Positions 14,499 to 22,002 of a stretch of 33,655 bases of DNA are shown here, piece by piece (the first letter of the stretch is position 1; every line of letters begins with the position of its first letter). Origin of the DNA: Streptomyces sp. ISL-100 (GTDB taxonomy: Bacteria; Actinomycetota; Actinomycetes; Streptomycetales; Streptomycetaceae); NCBI RefSeq assembly GCF_018614615.1, contig NZ_JAGGOK010000083.1:1-33655 (forward strand), given 5' to 3'. The notes under the pieces were generated by a model. That model saw nothing but the letters and a program-made list of their open reading frames with translations, was not told the DNA's origin and ran no database searches. A program made the position numbers and the translations under genes.

Positions 14499-15788
14499 TC
14501 AGCGGCCCTCGACCGGAACGAAGTCGCGCAGGACCTCGCCCGTGTAGATCTGGCGCGGGCGGCCGATGCGCGAGCCCGGCTCCTTGATCATCTCGTGCCA
14601 CTGGGCGATCCAGCCCGGCAGACGGCCCAACGCGAAGAGCACCGTGAACATCTCGGTCGGGAAGCCCATGGCCCGGTAGATCAGGCCGGTGTAGAAGTCG
14701 ACGTTCGGGTAGAGCTTGCGCGAAACGAAGTAGTCGTCGGCCAGCGCGTGCTCTTCGAGCTTGAGCGCGATGTCGAGCAGCTCGTCGTCCTTGCCCAGGG
14801 CGGAGAGAACGTCGTGCGCCGCAGCCTTGATGATCTTCGCCCGGGGGTCGAAGTTCTTGTAGACGCGGTGCCCGAAGCCCATGAGCTTCACGCCGTCTTC
14901 CTTGTTCTTCACCTTGCGGATGAAGTTGTCGACGTCGCCGCCGTCGGCCTGGATGCCTTCCAGCATCTCCAGGACCGACTGGTTGGCGCCACCGTGCAGC
15001 GGGCCCCACAGGGCGCTGATGCCGGCGGAGATCGAGGCGAACATGTTCGCCTGCGAGGAACCGACCAGACGCACGGTGGACGTCGAACAGTTCTGCTCGT
15101 GGTCCGCGTGCAGGATCAGCAGCTTCTCGAGCGCCGCGACCACGACCGGGTCCGGCACGTACTCCTGCGCCGGGACCGAGAAGGTCATGCGCAGGAAGTT
15201 CTCGACGTACCCGAGGTCGTTGCTCGGGTAGACGAAGGGGTGGCCGATCGACTTCTTGTACGCGTACGCCGCGATGGTCGGAAGCTTGGCGAGGAGGCGG
15301 ATCGTCGAAAGGTGACGCTGCTTCTCGTCGAACGGGTTGTGGCTGTCCTGGTAAAACGTCGACAGCGCGCTGACGACCGACGACAGCATGGCCATCGGGT
15401 GCGCGTCACGCGGGAAGCCGTCGAAGAACCGCTTCACGTCCTCGTGCAGCAGTGTGTGCTGCGTGATCTCGTTCCTGAAGGCGGCAAGCTCGTCGACCTT
15501 GGGGAGCTCCCCGTTGATCAGCAGGTACGCCACCTCCACGAAGGTGGAGCGCTCAGCCAGCTGCTCAATGGGATATCCGCGGTAGCGCAGAATGCCCTGC
15601 TCACCGTCGAGGTAGGTGATCGCGGATTTATAGGCGGCTGTGTTGCCGTATCCGCTGTCGAGAGTCACCAGCCCGGTCTGGGCCCGGAGCTTCCCGATGT
15701 CGAAGCCCTTGTCGCCGACGGTGCTGTCGATCACCGGGTAGGTGTACTCGTCATCGCCGTACCGCAGTACTACAGAGTTGTCGCTCAC
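14499..15788 (-). CDS. gltA: Citrate synthase
   Basis: The 429-residue type II-like citrate synthase condenses acetyl-CoA and oxaloacetate in the TCA cycle. The catalytic triad is visible: His265 in PLHGGANQ, His307 in GFGHRVYKNFDPR, and Asp364 in NVDFYTG. FSVPAQEYVPDP and EQNCSTSTVRLVGSS are typical of the family. The start is GTG at 15788 (SDNSVVLRYGDDEYTYPV), preceded by GAGGGATGAC. This matches the length I recall for Streptomyces citrate synthase and beats the longer frame from 15845. It is monocistronic, converging on copA. Confidence 0.95.
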   Translation of the reverse strand: MSDNSVVLRYGDDEYTYPVIDSTVGDKGFDIGKLRAQTGLVTLDSGYGNTAAYKSAITYLDGEQGILRYRGYPIEQLAERSTFVEVAYLLINGELPKVDELAAFRNEITQHTLLHEDVKRFFDGFPRDAHPMAMLSSVVSALSTFYQDSHNPFDEKQRHLSTIRLLAKLPTIAAYAYKKSIGHPFVYPSNDLGYVENFLRMTFSVPAQEYVPDPVVVAALEKLLILHADHEQNCSTSTVRLVGSSQANMFASISAGISALWGPLHGGANQSVLEMLEGIQADGGDVDNFIRKVKNKEDGVKLMGFGHRVYKNFDPRAKIIKAAAHDVLSALGKDDELLDIALKLEEHALADDYFVSRKLYPNVDFYTGLIYRAMGFPTEMFTVLFALGRLPGWIAQWHEMIKEPGSRIGRPRQIYTGEVLRDFVPVEGR

Positions 15789-15984
15789 GTCATCCCTCAC
15801 CGACGTAGTGCCTCTTCTTCGAGGTGCCCTGACTGTCTCTACCATCCCCCATTTGGCTCAGCAGAGTGCACTCGGGGTCGGCCATTAGGCCCATTCGCGG
15901 CACTCAGTGCCGCCAACCTGCTCATCCTGCCCCCTTACCCCCGGTTCTGGAAGTCGAGGGAGACGTTTGCCATGAACAGTCCCC

Positions 15985-18252
15985 CTATAGGGCGGTTTGC
16001 GCTGTGGCGCGGCTCCTCTCAATCCGTCCGGCGAGCCGGTGATCGAGCGCCGTACACCGCCGGCCTGCGGAAACCGTACGAACGGCCTGGCCGATCGCCT
16101 TGCGCGACCCCACGAGCACGACCAGCTTCTTGGCCCGGGTGACCGCCGTATAGAGCAGGTTCCGCTGCAGCATCATCCAGGCGCCTGTGGTGACCGGAAT
16201 CACCACCGCCGGATACTCGCTGCCCTGCGAGCGGTGGATCGTCACGGCGTACGCGTGCGCCAGCTCGTCCAGTTCGTCGAAGTCGTACGGAACCTCCTCG
16301 TCCTCGTCCGTCAGCACCGTCAGGCGCTGGTCGTCCAGGCTGAGCGAGGTGACCACACCCACGGTGCCGTTGAAGACCCCGTTCTGTCCCTTCTCATAAT
16401 TGTTGCGAATCTGGGTCACCTTGTCTCCGACGCGGAAGACCCTGCCGCCGAATCTCTTCTCCGGCACGTCCGGCCTGGCGGGCGTAATCGCCTGCTGGAG
16501 CAAGCCGTTGAGCGCGCCCGCGCCGGCCGGGCCGCGGTGCATGGGGGCCAGCACCTGGATGTCACGCCTCGGGTTGAGGCCGAACTTGGCGGGGATGCGG
16601 CGGGCGGCCACATCGACCGTGACCCGCCCGGCGTCCTCGGTCTCGTCCTCGACGAAGAGGAAGAAGTCCGGCAGTCCCTCGGTGATGGGCGGAACGCCGG
16701 AGTTGATGCGGTGGGCGTTCGTCACCACGCCGGACTGCTGGGCCTGGCGGAAGATCCGGGTCAGGCGGACGGACGGGACCGGCCCGCCGTCGGCCAGCAG
16801 GTCGCGCAGCACCTCCCCCGCGCCCACCGACGGCAGCTGGTCCACATCGCCCACCAGCAGCAGGTGCGCGCCCGGCGCCACGGCCTTCACCAGCTTGTTG
16901 GCGAGCAGCAGGTCGAGCATGGACGCCTCGTCGACGACGACCAGGTCGGCGTCCAGCGGGCGGTCCTTGTCGTACGCCGCGTCGCCGCCCGGCTTGAGCT
17001 CCAGGAGCCGGTGCACGGTGGACGCCTCGGCCCCGGTGAGCTCGGCCAGACGCTTGGCCGCCCGCCCGGTGGGAGCTGCCAGCACCACCTTGGCCTTCTT
17101 GGCGCGGGCCAGTTCCACGATGGAGCGGACGGTGAACGACTTGCCGCAGCCGGGTCCACCGGTCAGCACGGCGACCTTCTCGGTCAGCGCCAGCTTGACC
17201 GCCGCCTGCTGTTCGGGCGCCAGCTCGGCGCCGGTACGCTCCGCCAGCCACGCCAGCGCCTTGTCCCACGCCACGTCCCGGAACGCCGGCATCCGGTCCT
17301 CCGGGGCGCGCAGGAGCCGCCGGGTCTGCGCGGCGAGGGACACCTCGGCCCGGTGGAAGGGGACGAGATAGACGGCCGTGACGGGATCGCCCTCGCCACC
17401 CTCCTGAGGCGGCACCTTTTCCCGTACGACGCCCTCGTCCGCCGCCAGTTCGGCCAGGCAGTCGATGACCAGCCCGGTGTCCACCTGGAGCAGCTTCACG
17501 GCGTCGCTGATCAGCTGCTCCTCCGGGAGGTAGCAGTGACCCTGGTCCGTGGACTGCGACAGCGCGTACTGGAGGCCGGCCTTCACGCGCTCCGGGCTGT
17601 CGTGCGGGATGCCGACGGACTGGGCGATCTTGTCGGCGGTGAGGAAGCCGATGCCCCACACGTCGGCGGCCAGGCGGTAGGGCTCGTTCTTCACTATCGA
17701 GATGGAGGCGTCGCCGTACTTCTTGTAGATGCGCACAGCGATGGAGGTCGAGACTCCGACGCCCTGGAGGAAGATCATGACCTCCTTGATGGCCTTCTGT
17801 TCCTCCCAGGCCGCCGCGATCATCTTCGTCCGCTTCGGACCGAGCCCCGGCACCTCGATCAGCCGCTTCGGCTCGGTCTCGATCACGTCCAGGGTGTCGA
17901 CGCCGAAGTGCGTGGTGATCCGGTCCGCCATGACCGGGCCGATGCCCTTGATCAGCCCGGAGCCGAGGTAGCGGCGGATGCCCTGGATTGTGGCGGGCAA
18001 CACGGTGGTGTAGTTCTCCACCGTGAACTGCTTGCCGTACTGCGCGTGGGAGCCCCACCGCCCCTCCATGCGCAGCGACTCACCGGGCTGCGCGCCGAGC
18101 AGCGATCCCACGACGGTGAGGAGATCGCCGCCGCGGCCGGTGTCAACGCGGGCAACGGTGTAGCCGTTCTCTTCGTTGGCGTAGGTGATCCGCTCCAGGA
18201 CGCCTTCGAGTACTGCGAGAGCCGCCGGAACCGCTGCTGCTGGACTGGACAT
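15985..18252 (-). CDS. recD2: RecD2-type ATP-dependent DNA helicase
   Basis: The 755-residue superfamily 1B 5'-3' helicase has an N-terminal OB-like region (EGVLERITYANEENGYTVARV). Helix-hairpin-helix modules follow (RRYLGSGLIKGIGPVMADRI and PGLGPKRTKMI). The motor domain has Walker A GGPGCGKS with Lys371, the DEAD-like VVVDEASMLD, the motif III region LLLVGDVDQLPSVGAGEVLRD and motif VI HRSQGSEYPAVV ... LLYTAVTRAKK. It stands alone without RecB/RecC partners, as in RecD2 of Deinococcus and Bacillus, which acts in repair and fork rescue. ATG at 18252 has only a weak ribosome site, but the start fits the family. Confidence 0.92.
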   Translation of the reverse strand: MSSPAAAVPAALAVLEGVLERITYANEENGYTVARVDTGRGGDLLTVVGSLLGAQPGESLRMEGRWGSHAQYGKQFTVENYTTVLPATIQGIRRYLGSGLIKGIGPVMADRITTHFGVDTLDVIETEPKRLIEVPGLGPKRTKMIAAAWEEQKAIKEVMIFLQGVGVSTSIAVRIYKKYGDASISIVKNEPYRLAADVWGIGFLTADKIAQSVGIPHDSPERVKAGLQYALSQSTDQGHCYLPEEQLISDAVKLLQVDTGLVIDCLAELAADEGVVREKVPPQEGGEGDPVTAVYLVPFHRAEVSLAAQTRRLLRAPEDRMPAFRDVAWDKALAWLAERTGAELAPEQQAAVKLALTEKVAVLTGGPGCGKSFTVRSIVELARAKKAKVVLAAPTGRAAKRLAELTGAEASTVHRLLELKPGGDAAYDKDRPLDADLVVVDEASMLDLLLANKLVKAVAPGAHLLLVGDVDQLPSVGAGEVLRDLLADGGPVPSVRLTRIFRQAQQSGVVTNAHRINSGVPPITEGLPDFFLFVEDETEDAGRVTVDVAARRIPAKFGLNPRRDIQVLAPMHRGPAGAGALNGLLQQAITPARPDVPEKRFGGRVFRVGDKVTQIRNNYEKGQNGVFNGTVGVVTSLSLDDQRLTVLTDEDEEVPYDFDELDELAHAYAVTIHRSQGSEYPAVVIPVTTGAWMMLQRNLLYTAVTRAKKLVVLVGSRKAIGQAVRTVSAGRRCTALDHRLAGRIERSRATAQTAL

Positions 18253-18340
18253 GACCCGACGGTACCGCCGGGGTCCGACAGGGCGGGAAGCCTGTGGACG
18301 ACTCGGTTGTCACTCGCGGTACGCAGAGGGCGGGCGGCGC

Positions 18341-18580
18341 TCAGAGCGCCACCAGGTCGACCACATTGATCACGATATGGCGGTTCGAAACGACGTACGT
18401 CACAAATCCGCCGGTGAACGCCGCCGACCAGCTGTTGTCTCTGTTGCTCGTAGCGGGCGGACCAAATGGGTTGAGTGCGAGACGCTTTTCAAGCTCTGCG
18501 AGTGAAGTGCGCTGAGGTGCGGAGAGCGCCGCCTTGCGCCGAGCAGCCCGGTCCGCGTAACGGATCGCGTAGGCGCTCAC
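18341..18580 (-). CDS. RelE/ParE-fold-like small protein (candidate toxin)
   Basis: The 79-residue protein starts at GTG 18580, overlapping the DUF6247 stop as GTGA. The pattern of two N-terminal helices (YAIRYADRAARRKAAL and TSLAELEKRLAL) followed by beta strands (WSAAFTGGFVTYVVSNRHIVINVVDLVAL) suggests the RelE/ParE ribonuclease/gyrase-toxin fold. The usual catalytic residues cannot be confirmed by eye. Coupling to DUF6247 recurs in Streptomyces and is consistent with a type II toxin-antitoxin arrangement, which here is inference. Confidence 0.65.
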   Translation of the reverse strand: MSAYAIRYADRAARRKAALSAPQRTSLAELEKRLALNPFGPPATSNRDNSWSAAFTGGFVTYVVSNRHIVINVVDLVAL

Positions 18581-18903
18581 CCCTCGCCCCTCGCATTCAC
18601 CGGATGATTGTCCGCGTCGTACGCGTTGCCTTCCTCGTCGCGGAAGACCATCCCCTCGGTGTCGCCCTCCGCCATGCGCTTGATGGTGTGCTCCACATCG
18701 TCCAGGTAGCCGGGAGTCGCGCAGGCACAGGCAAAGGGGAACCACTTGTCGAGTACACCGTCCAGGGCCGCGTGATCGAAATCGGCCGCCGCACTCAGCC
18801 ATTCCTGCTCGAACGCCTGAAGCCAGTCCGGGCGTCGCTGCAGCGCCACCCGAACGGCCTCCGGGGTTCTCTCGCAGGCCTCCGGGTCCACTTCGAGGAC
18901 CAT
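18577..18903 (-). CDS. DUF6247 family protein (candidate antitoxin partner)
   Basis: ATG at 18903 follows AAGGAG at eight bases. The 108 residues are acidic and helical: EACERTPEAVRVALQRR, WLQAFEQEWLSAAADFD, and WFPFACACATPGYLDDVEHTIKRMAEGD. The family name is from memory of Streptomyces proteins with this pattern. The acidic character and position directly upstream of the basic RelE-like gene suit an antitoxin. No DNA-binding motif is evident, so autoregulation is uncertain. Confidence 0.65.
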   Translation of the reverse strand: MVLEVDPEACERTPEAVRVALQRRPDWLQAFEQEWLSAAADFDHAALDGVLDKWFPFACACATPGYLDDVEHTIKRMAEGDTEGMVFRDEEGNAYDADNHPVNARGEG

Positions 18904-19040
18904 GATCAGCTCCTTCGGTGGTGGGTACGGACGAGAGCGCCCATGCTAAAGCCGACCGGAACCACCCGCCCCGTGAACCGCATGGGTCGCCCCTGAAGGA
19001 GTGCTTCACTCCCGTTGGGAGTCGCCCTCCCCCCAATCAC

Positions 19041-19379
19041 CTAGCTGTCGCCGTGCCCTCGCTCAGCCTCGGGGCCTCCATCCTCGTCGGGCATCAACTG
19101 ACTCAGCAGCCCTCCCCTGCTTTCCGCGACGCGCTTGACGTCACGCAGCGACTCGGTCAGCCTGCTGGCGAGGTAGTGCAGCTGCCTGCTGGTCGCTCTG
19201 CCGTCGGCGAGCAGATCGGCCGCGTGACTGAGCAGATCGCCCGCCATGCCGAGCTGCACGCTCTCGGTGTTGTCCGCAAAGCGGGACACATACCCGGTGC
19301 CGTCGCCGAGGACGTAGCACGGTTTACCCTCCGGGCCGGCCCACGGCAGCAGTCGCACCGTCCGGTGCTCACTCTTCAC
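19041..19379 (-). CDS. Hypothetical protein, Streptomyces-type, unknown function
   Basis: The start is GTG 19379 with GGAGG eight bases upstream, overlapping the stop of the 55-residue gene as GTGA. The 112-residue product has a compact N-terminal part (RTVRLLPWAGPEGKPCYVLGDG) and a helical C-terminal part (LLSHAADLLADG, ASRLTESLRDVKRVAESR) ending in an acidic tail. I recognise no domain. It lies opposite an XRE-family regulator pair, as such small genes often do in Streptomyces. Confidence 0.65.
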   Translation of the reverse strand: MKSEHRTVRLLPWAGPEGKPCYVLGDGTGYVSRFADNTESVQLGMAGDLLSHAADLLADGRATSRQLHYLASRLTESLRDVKRVAESRGGLLSQLMPDEDGGPEAERGHGDS

Positions 19380-19543
19380 GCGGCGACCTCCACCCCATGA
19401 ATCAGCCGAGGCCCGACGTCCACCCCGTGCACCGCGAGCCACAGCGCCCGCCGCCTCGCCCGCTGTTGTGCGCTGCCCTCCCCGTGCAGGGGGAACAGAA
19501 ACCGCGACAGCTGCTCGAAGATACGGGCGATACAGTCCCTCAT
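19376..19543 (-). CDS. Small protein, 55 residues, coupled to the 19041 gene
   Basis: ATG at 19543 opens MRDCIARIFEQLSRFLFPLHG, an amphipathic helix, and continues through an Arg/Ala-rich segment to GVEVAA and TGA at 19376. It overlaps the next gene's GTG by four bases. Short proteins with this opening occur in Streptomyces beside XRE regulators. No function is recognisable. Confidence 0.6.
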   Translation of the reverse strand: MRDCIARIFEQLSRFLFPLHGEGSAQQRARRRALWLAVHGVDVGPRLIHGVEVAA

Positions 19544-19731
19544 GTCGACCTGCTTTCTTCAGGTTGGCCATGCCCCCGGGCCGTTCACATCGGCCGCGGG
19601 GGTCTGCTCTGTGCATTGACGCGCGATCGCTGCTTTGTGTAGCGAACCCCTCACACAGTGGCGTCACCCCTGGCTACGCTGCCAGTAGTCGGAGCTTGAC
19701 AGCGCGCCCGTCAGGTCGGGGAGTTGGCCGC

Positions 19732-20556
19732 ATGGAGAAAAGCCGCAAGCCGCGTACGCCACGTGAGAAGTACGGAGAGGAACTGAGACTCCGCCGGACA
19801 GCGGCGGGCCTTACCCAGGAGGCCCTGGGCGATCAGGTGGTGTGCTCACCAACACTGATCAGCCACTTCGAGGCAGGAAGGCGGCTCCCGAACCCTGATG
19901 ACGCGCAGCGGATCGACCGGGCGCTGGGGACGGACGGGTTCTTCGCGCGCTGGTTGCAGGATCTGGAGACGAAGTACGCCGATCACTTCGCGGCCGTTGC
20001 CGAATTGGAGCAACAGGCGGAGTTGATCCAGCAGTTCGCGCTCTCCCTGGTCCCTGGCCTGCTTCAGACGGACAGCTACGCGCGTGCGCTGTTCCGCGCT
20101 TACCGGCCGAATCACACGCGGGAAGAACTTGACAGGGACGTTGTCATTCGAACAGAGCGCTCCCGGATTCTCGACGGCCCGTTGAACCCGGTCCTATGGA
20201 CCTTGCTGGACGAAGCCGTGCTCAGGCGCCGGGTCGGCGGACCCCACGTCATGACTGAACAGCTACGCAAGATCGCGGACATGGCCGAGACCGGCCGGCT
20301 GCGGCTGCATGTGCTGCCGTTCGGGGTCGGGGCCCACGCGCTCCTGGAGGGCCTGCTCACGCTCATGAACTTCGAGGACTCCGCACCGGCTGCCTACGTC
20401 GAAGGACTACTCACCGGACACTTGTTGGATGATCCGGCCCTGGTGAGTGCTAGTCAGACGGCCTACGCTCTTGCACTGAGCGATGCGATGTCGCAGCAGG
20501 AGTCACTGGCCCTCGTCAGGGCGGCAGCAGAGGAACACGAATATGGTCAACAGTGA
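19732..20556 (+). CDS. XRE-family regulator with DUF5753 domain
   Basis: The 274-residue protein starts at ATG 19732 behind GGGGAG. Residues 10-70 form a helix-turn-helix (YGEELRLRRTAAGLTQEALGDQVVCSPTLISHFEAGRRLP). The rest is the DUF5753 effector-like domain (FALSLVPGLLQTDSYARALF ... VLWTLLDEAVLRRRVGG ... LHVLPFGVGAHALLEG). Such regulators pair with DUF397 genes and include BldB/AbaA-locus and WhiJ-type systems affecting development. The next gene is DUF397 and overlaps by 14 bases. The small divergent genes at 19041-19543 may be part of the same locus. Confidence 0.9.
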   Translation: MEKSRKPRTPREKYGEELRLRRTAAGLTQEALGDQVVCSPTLISHFEAGRRLPNPDDAQRIDRALGTDGFFARWLQDLETKYADHFAAVAELEQQAELIQQFALSLVPGLLQTDSYARALFRAYRPNHTREELDRDVVIRTERSRILDGPLNPVLWTLLDEAVLRRRVGGPHVMTEQLRKIADMAETGRLRLHVLPFGVGAHALLEGLLTLMNFEDSAPAAYVEGLLTGHLLDDPALVSASQTAYALALSDAMSQQESLALVRAAAEEHEYGQQ

Positions 20557-20767
20557 GCACACCGTCTCCGACTCGTCCGTCCTCGCCGGGTGGTACAAGT
20601 CCAGCTACAGCGGCGGCAACCAAGGTGAATGCCTAGAGGTCGCGCGCGGCTACGCCGGAGTGCCCGTACGGGACAGCAAAGCCGTGAACGGCCCGGCGCT
20701 CGTCTTCTCGGCTGACGGCTGGTCGTCGTTCGTCACCGCAGTCAGGGACGGCCGCATCGGCGCCTGA
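20543..20767 (+). CDS. DUF397 domain protein
   Basis: The 74-residue protein starts at ATG 20543, inside the end of the regulator gene. It shows the DUF397 core: AGWYKSSYSGGNQGECLEVA, VPVRDSKAVNGPALVFSADGWSSFVTAVRDG. These small proteins are the usual partners of XRE-DUF5753 regulators and are thought to antagonise them, toxin-antitoxin-like, in Streptomyces development. A terminator hairpin follows at 20776. Confidence 0.92.
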   Translation: MVNSEHTVSDSSVLAGWYKSSYSGGNQGECLEVARGYAGVPVRDSKAVNGPALVFSADGWSSFVTAVRDGRIGA

Positions 20768-20775
20768 CGCGTCCG

Positions 20776-20815
20776 CTCGTCACGGCCCGGCCTGCGGGTC
20801 CTGGGCCGTCACGAG
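20776..20815 (+). terminator. Terminator after the DUF397 gene
   Basis: CTCGTCACGGCCC (20776-20788) pairs with 20803-20815 with a single C-C mismatch around a 14-base loop, beginning 8 bases after the stop. Confidence 0.65.
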
Positions 20816-20884
20816 AAAGCTCACACCCGAACCGAGCAGGCTAATCACGTGCGTGTTGGTGGCGAGACCACCAGACTCACGGGC

Positions 20885-21148
20885 ATGAATACGAAGATCA
20901 CCCGTATCAACACGCAGATCGAGGAACTGCAGAGCCGGCTGCGGGAGGCCGAGACTCATCTTGAACATCTCGCGATCACCCGGAAGACCGTCACCGCTCT
21001 CGCTGACCGGCTCCCTGCCCAGATCTCCGCGGCCGACCGGCCCGAGCACCCGGGCTACCCCCGCATCCTCACCGTCTTCAACGAGGCCACCCGCCCCCTC
21101 CGGGCCCGTGAATCGCCCCGGCTCGAGTGGAGACTCGATTCCATGTAG
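20885..21148 (+). pseudogene. Truncated coiled-coil/winged-helix-type protein remnant
   Basis: From ATG at 20885 the 87 residues begin with a coiled coil (ITRINTQIEELQSRLREAETHLEHLAITRKTV). A segment (PEHPGYPRILTVFNEATRPLRARE) follows that I recall as the linker into a small winged-helix domain of a family of Streptomyces hypothetical proteins. After RARE the homology stops and the frame ends SPRLEWRLDSM, so the expected C-terminal domain is missing. It may be a remnant rather than a working gene. No strong ribosome site is seen. Confidence 0.5.
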
Positions 21149-21358
21149 GGATTGAGTCATGGTCACCGTTTCACGCTGCCGCAGGTCCCATGCGAATTCC
21201 TCTCGATCTCAGGACGGACCGTAGCCGTCTGGATGTGCACTTCAGTGCATGACGCGCCTGGGCCGTGCTCGCGCAGCAGATCGCCCGTGAAGAAGAGCAG
21301 CGCCGTGCCCTGGCTACTTCGTGCGGCGCTGGAGGGCGACGCCCGGGACGTCCTAGCC

Positions 21359-21781
21359 CTGCTGCTGGTCAGCCGGGGCCACTGCCAAGTGCAGGGCAGG
21401 GCCCCGGCCCCCGACACCGACCTCACCGGCCAGCGCGTGATCGTGGACGCCTTCCTCGCGGCGGCACGCGGCGGCGACTTCGAGGCGCTGGTCTCGGTGC
21501 TCGACCCGGATGTGGTGGCGCGGTCCGACGGCGGCGCGCTGGGGAGCCTGGTACGCCACGGCGCGCGGACGGTGGCCGGGCAGGCCATCGCCTTCGCCCG
21601 CTTCGCGCAGTACGCACACCCCGCGCTGGTCAACGGGACAGTGGGAGTCGTCGCGACCTCGGAGGGCCGGGCGCTCTCGGTCATGTCGTTCACGATCGCG
21701 CACGAAAAGGTCACCGCGATCGACACCCTCAACGACCCGGAACGCCTCCGCCGCCTGGACCTGTCCTTCCTGGACAGCTGA
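21359..21781 (+). pseudogene. C-terminal remnant of an ECF41/SigJ-type sigma factor
   Basis: From about 21359 the frame (open from 21152) encodes the end of sigma region 4 in degenerate form, then the linker APAPDTDLTGQRVIVDAFLAAARGGDFEALVSVLDPDVVARSD. A SnoaL/NTF2-like domain follows (TVAGQAIAFARFAQYAHPALVNGTVGVVATSEGRALSVMSFTI ... IDTLNDPERLRRLDLSFLD). This is the C-terminal extension of ECF41 sigma factors. Regions 2 and most of 4, about 170 residues, are absent upstream, where the sequence is unrelated. The stretch 21150-21350 appears scrambled. The remnant cannot act as a sigma factor, but a free NTF2-like domain could in principle be made. Confidence 0.75.
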
Positions 21782-22002
21782 CGGCCGGCCCACAGATCGG
21801 TGCCGCGCGGACCGCGTCGGCAGCAAATATCCGACCGCCCTACCAGTCTCACCAGCCCCATCGAACACGGATACACTCATTCCTCAACCAGCCCCTCTGC
21901 ACAAGGCAGTTGGGTCAATACGGGGGTATTTCTGGTGAGAAGTTCACGGAACTCCGGAACGCAGCCACGCGCCATCACCCTCACCCGCAAGGCCGGGTGG
22001 GC

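Noticed and set aside
14253..16142. 629-codon open frame on the + strand opposite citrate synthase
   Set aside because: Covers the terminator and the whole antisense of gltA; composition is not protein-like.
15997..18369. 790-codon open frame on the + strand opposite recD2
   Set aside because: Antisense shadow. RecD2 has every helicase motif in the other strand.
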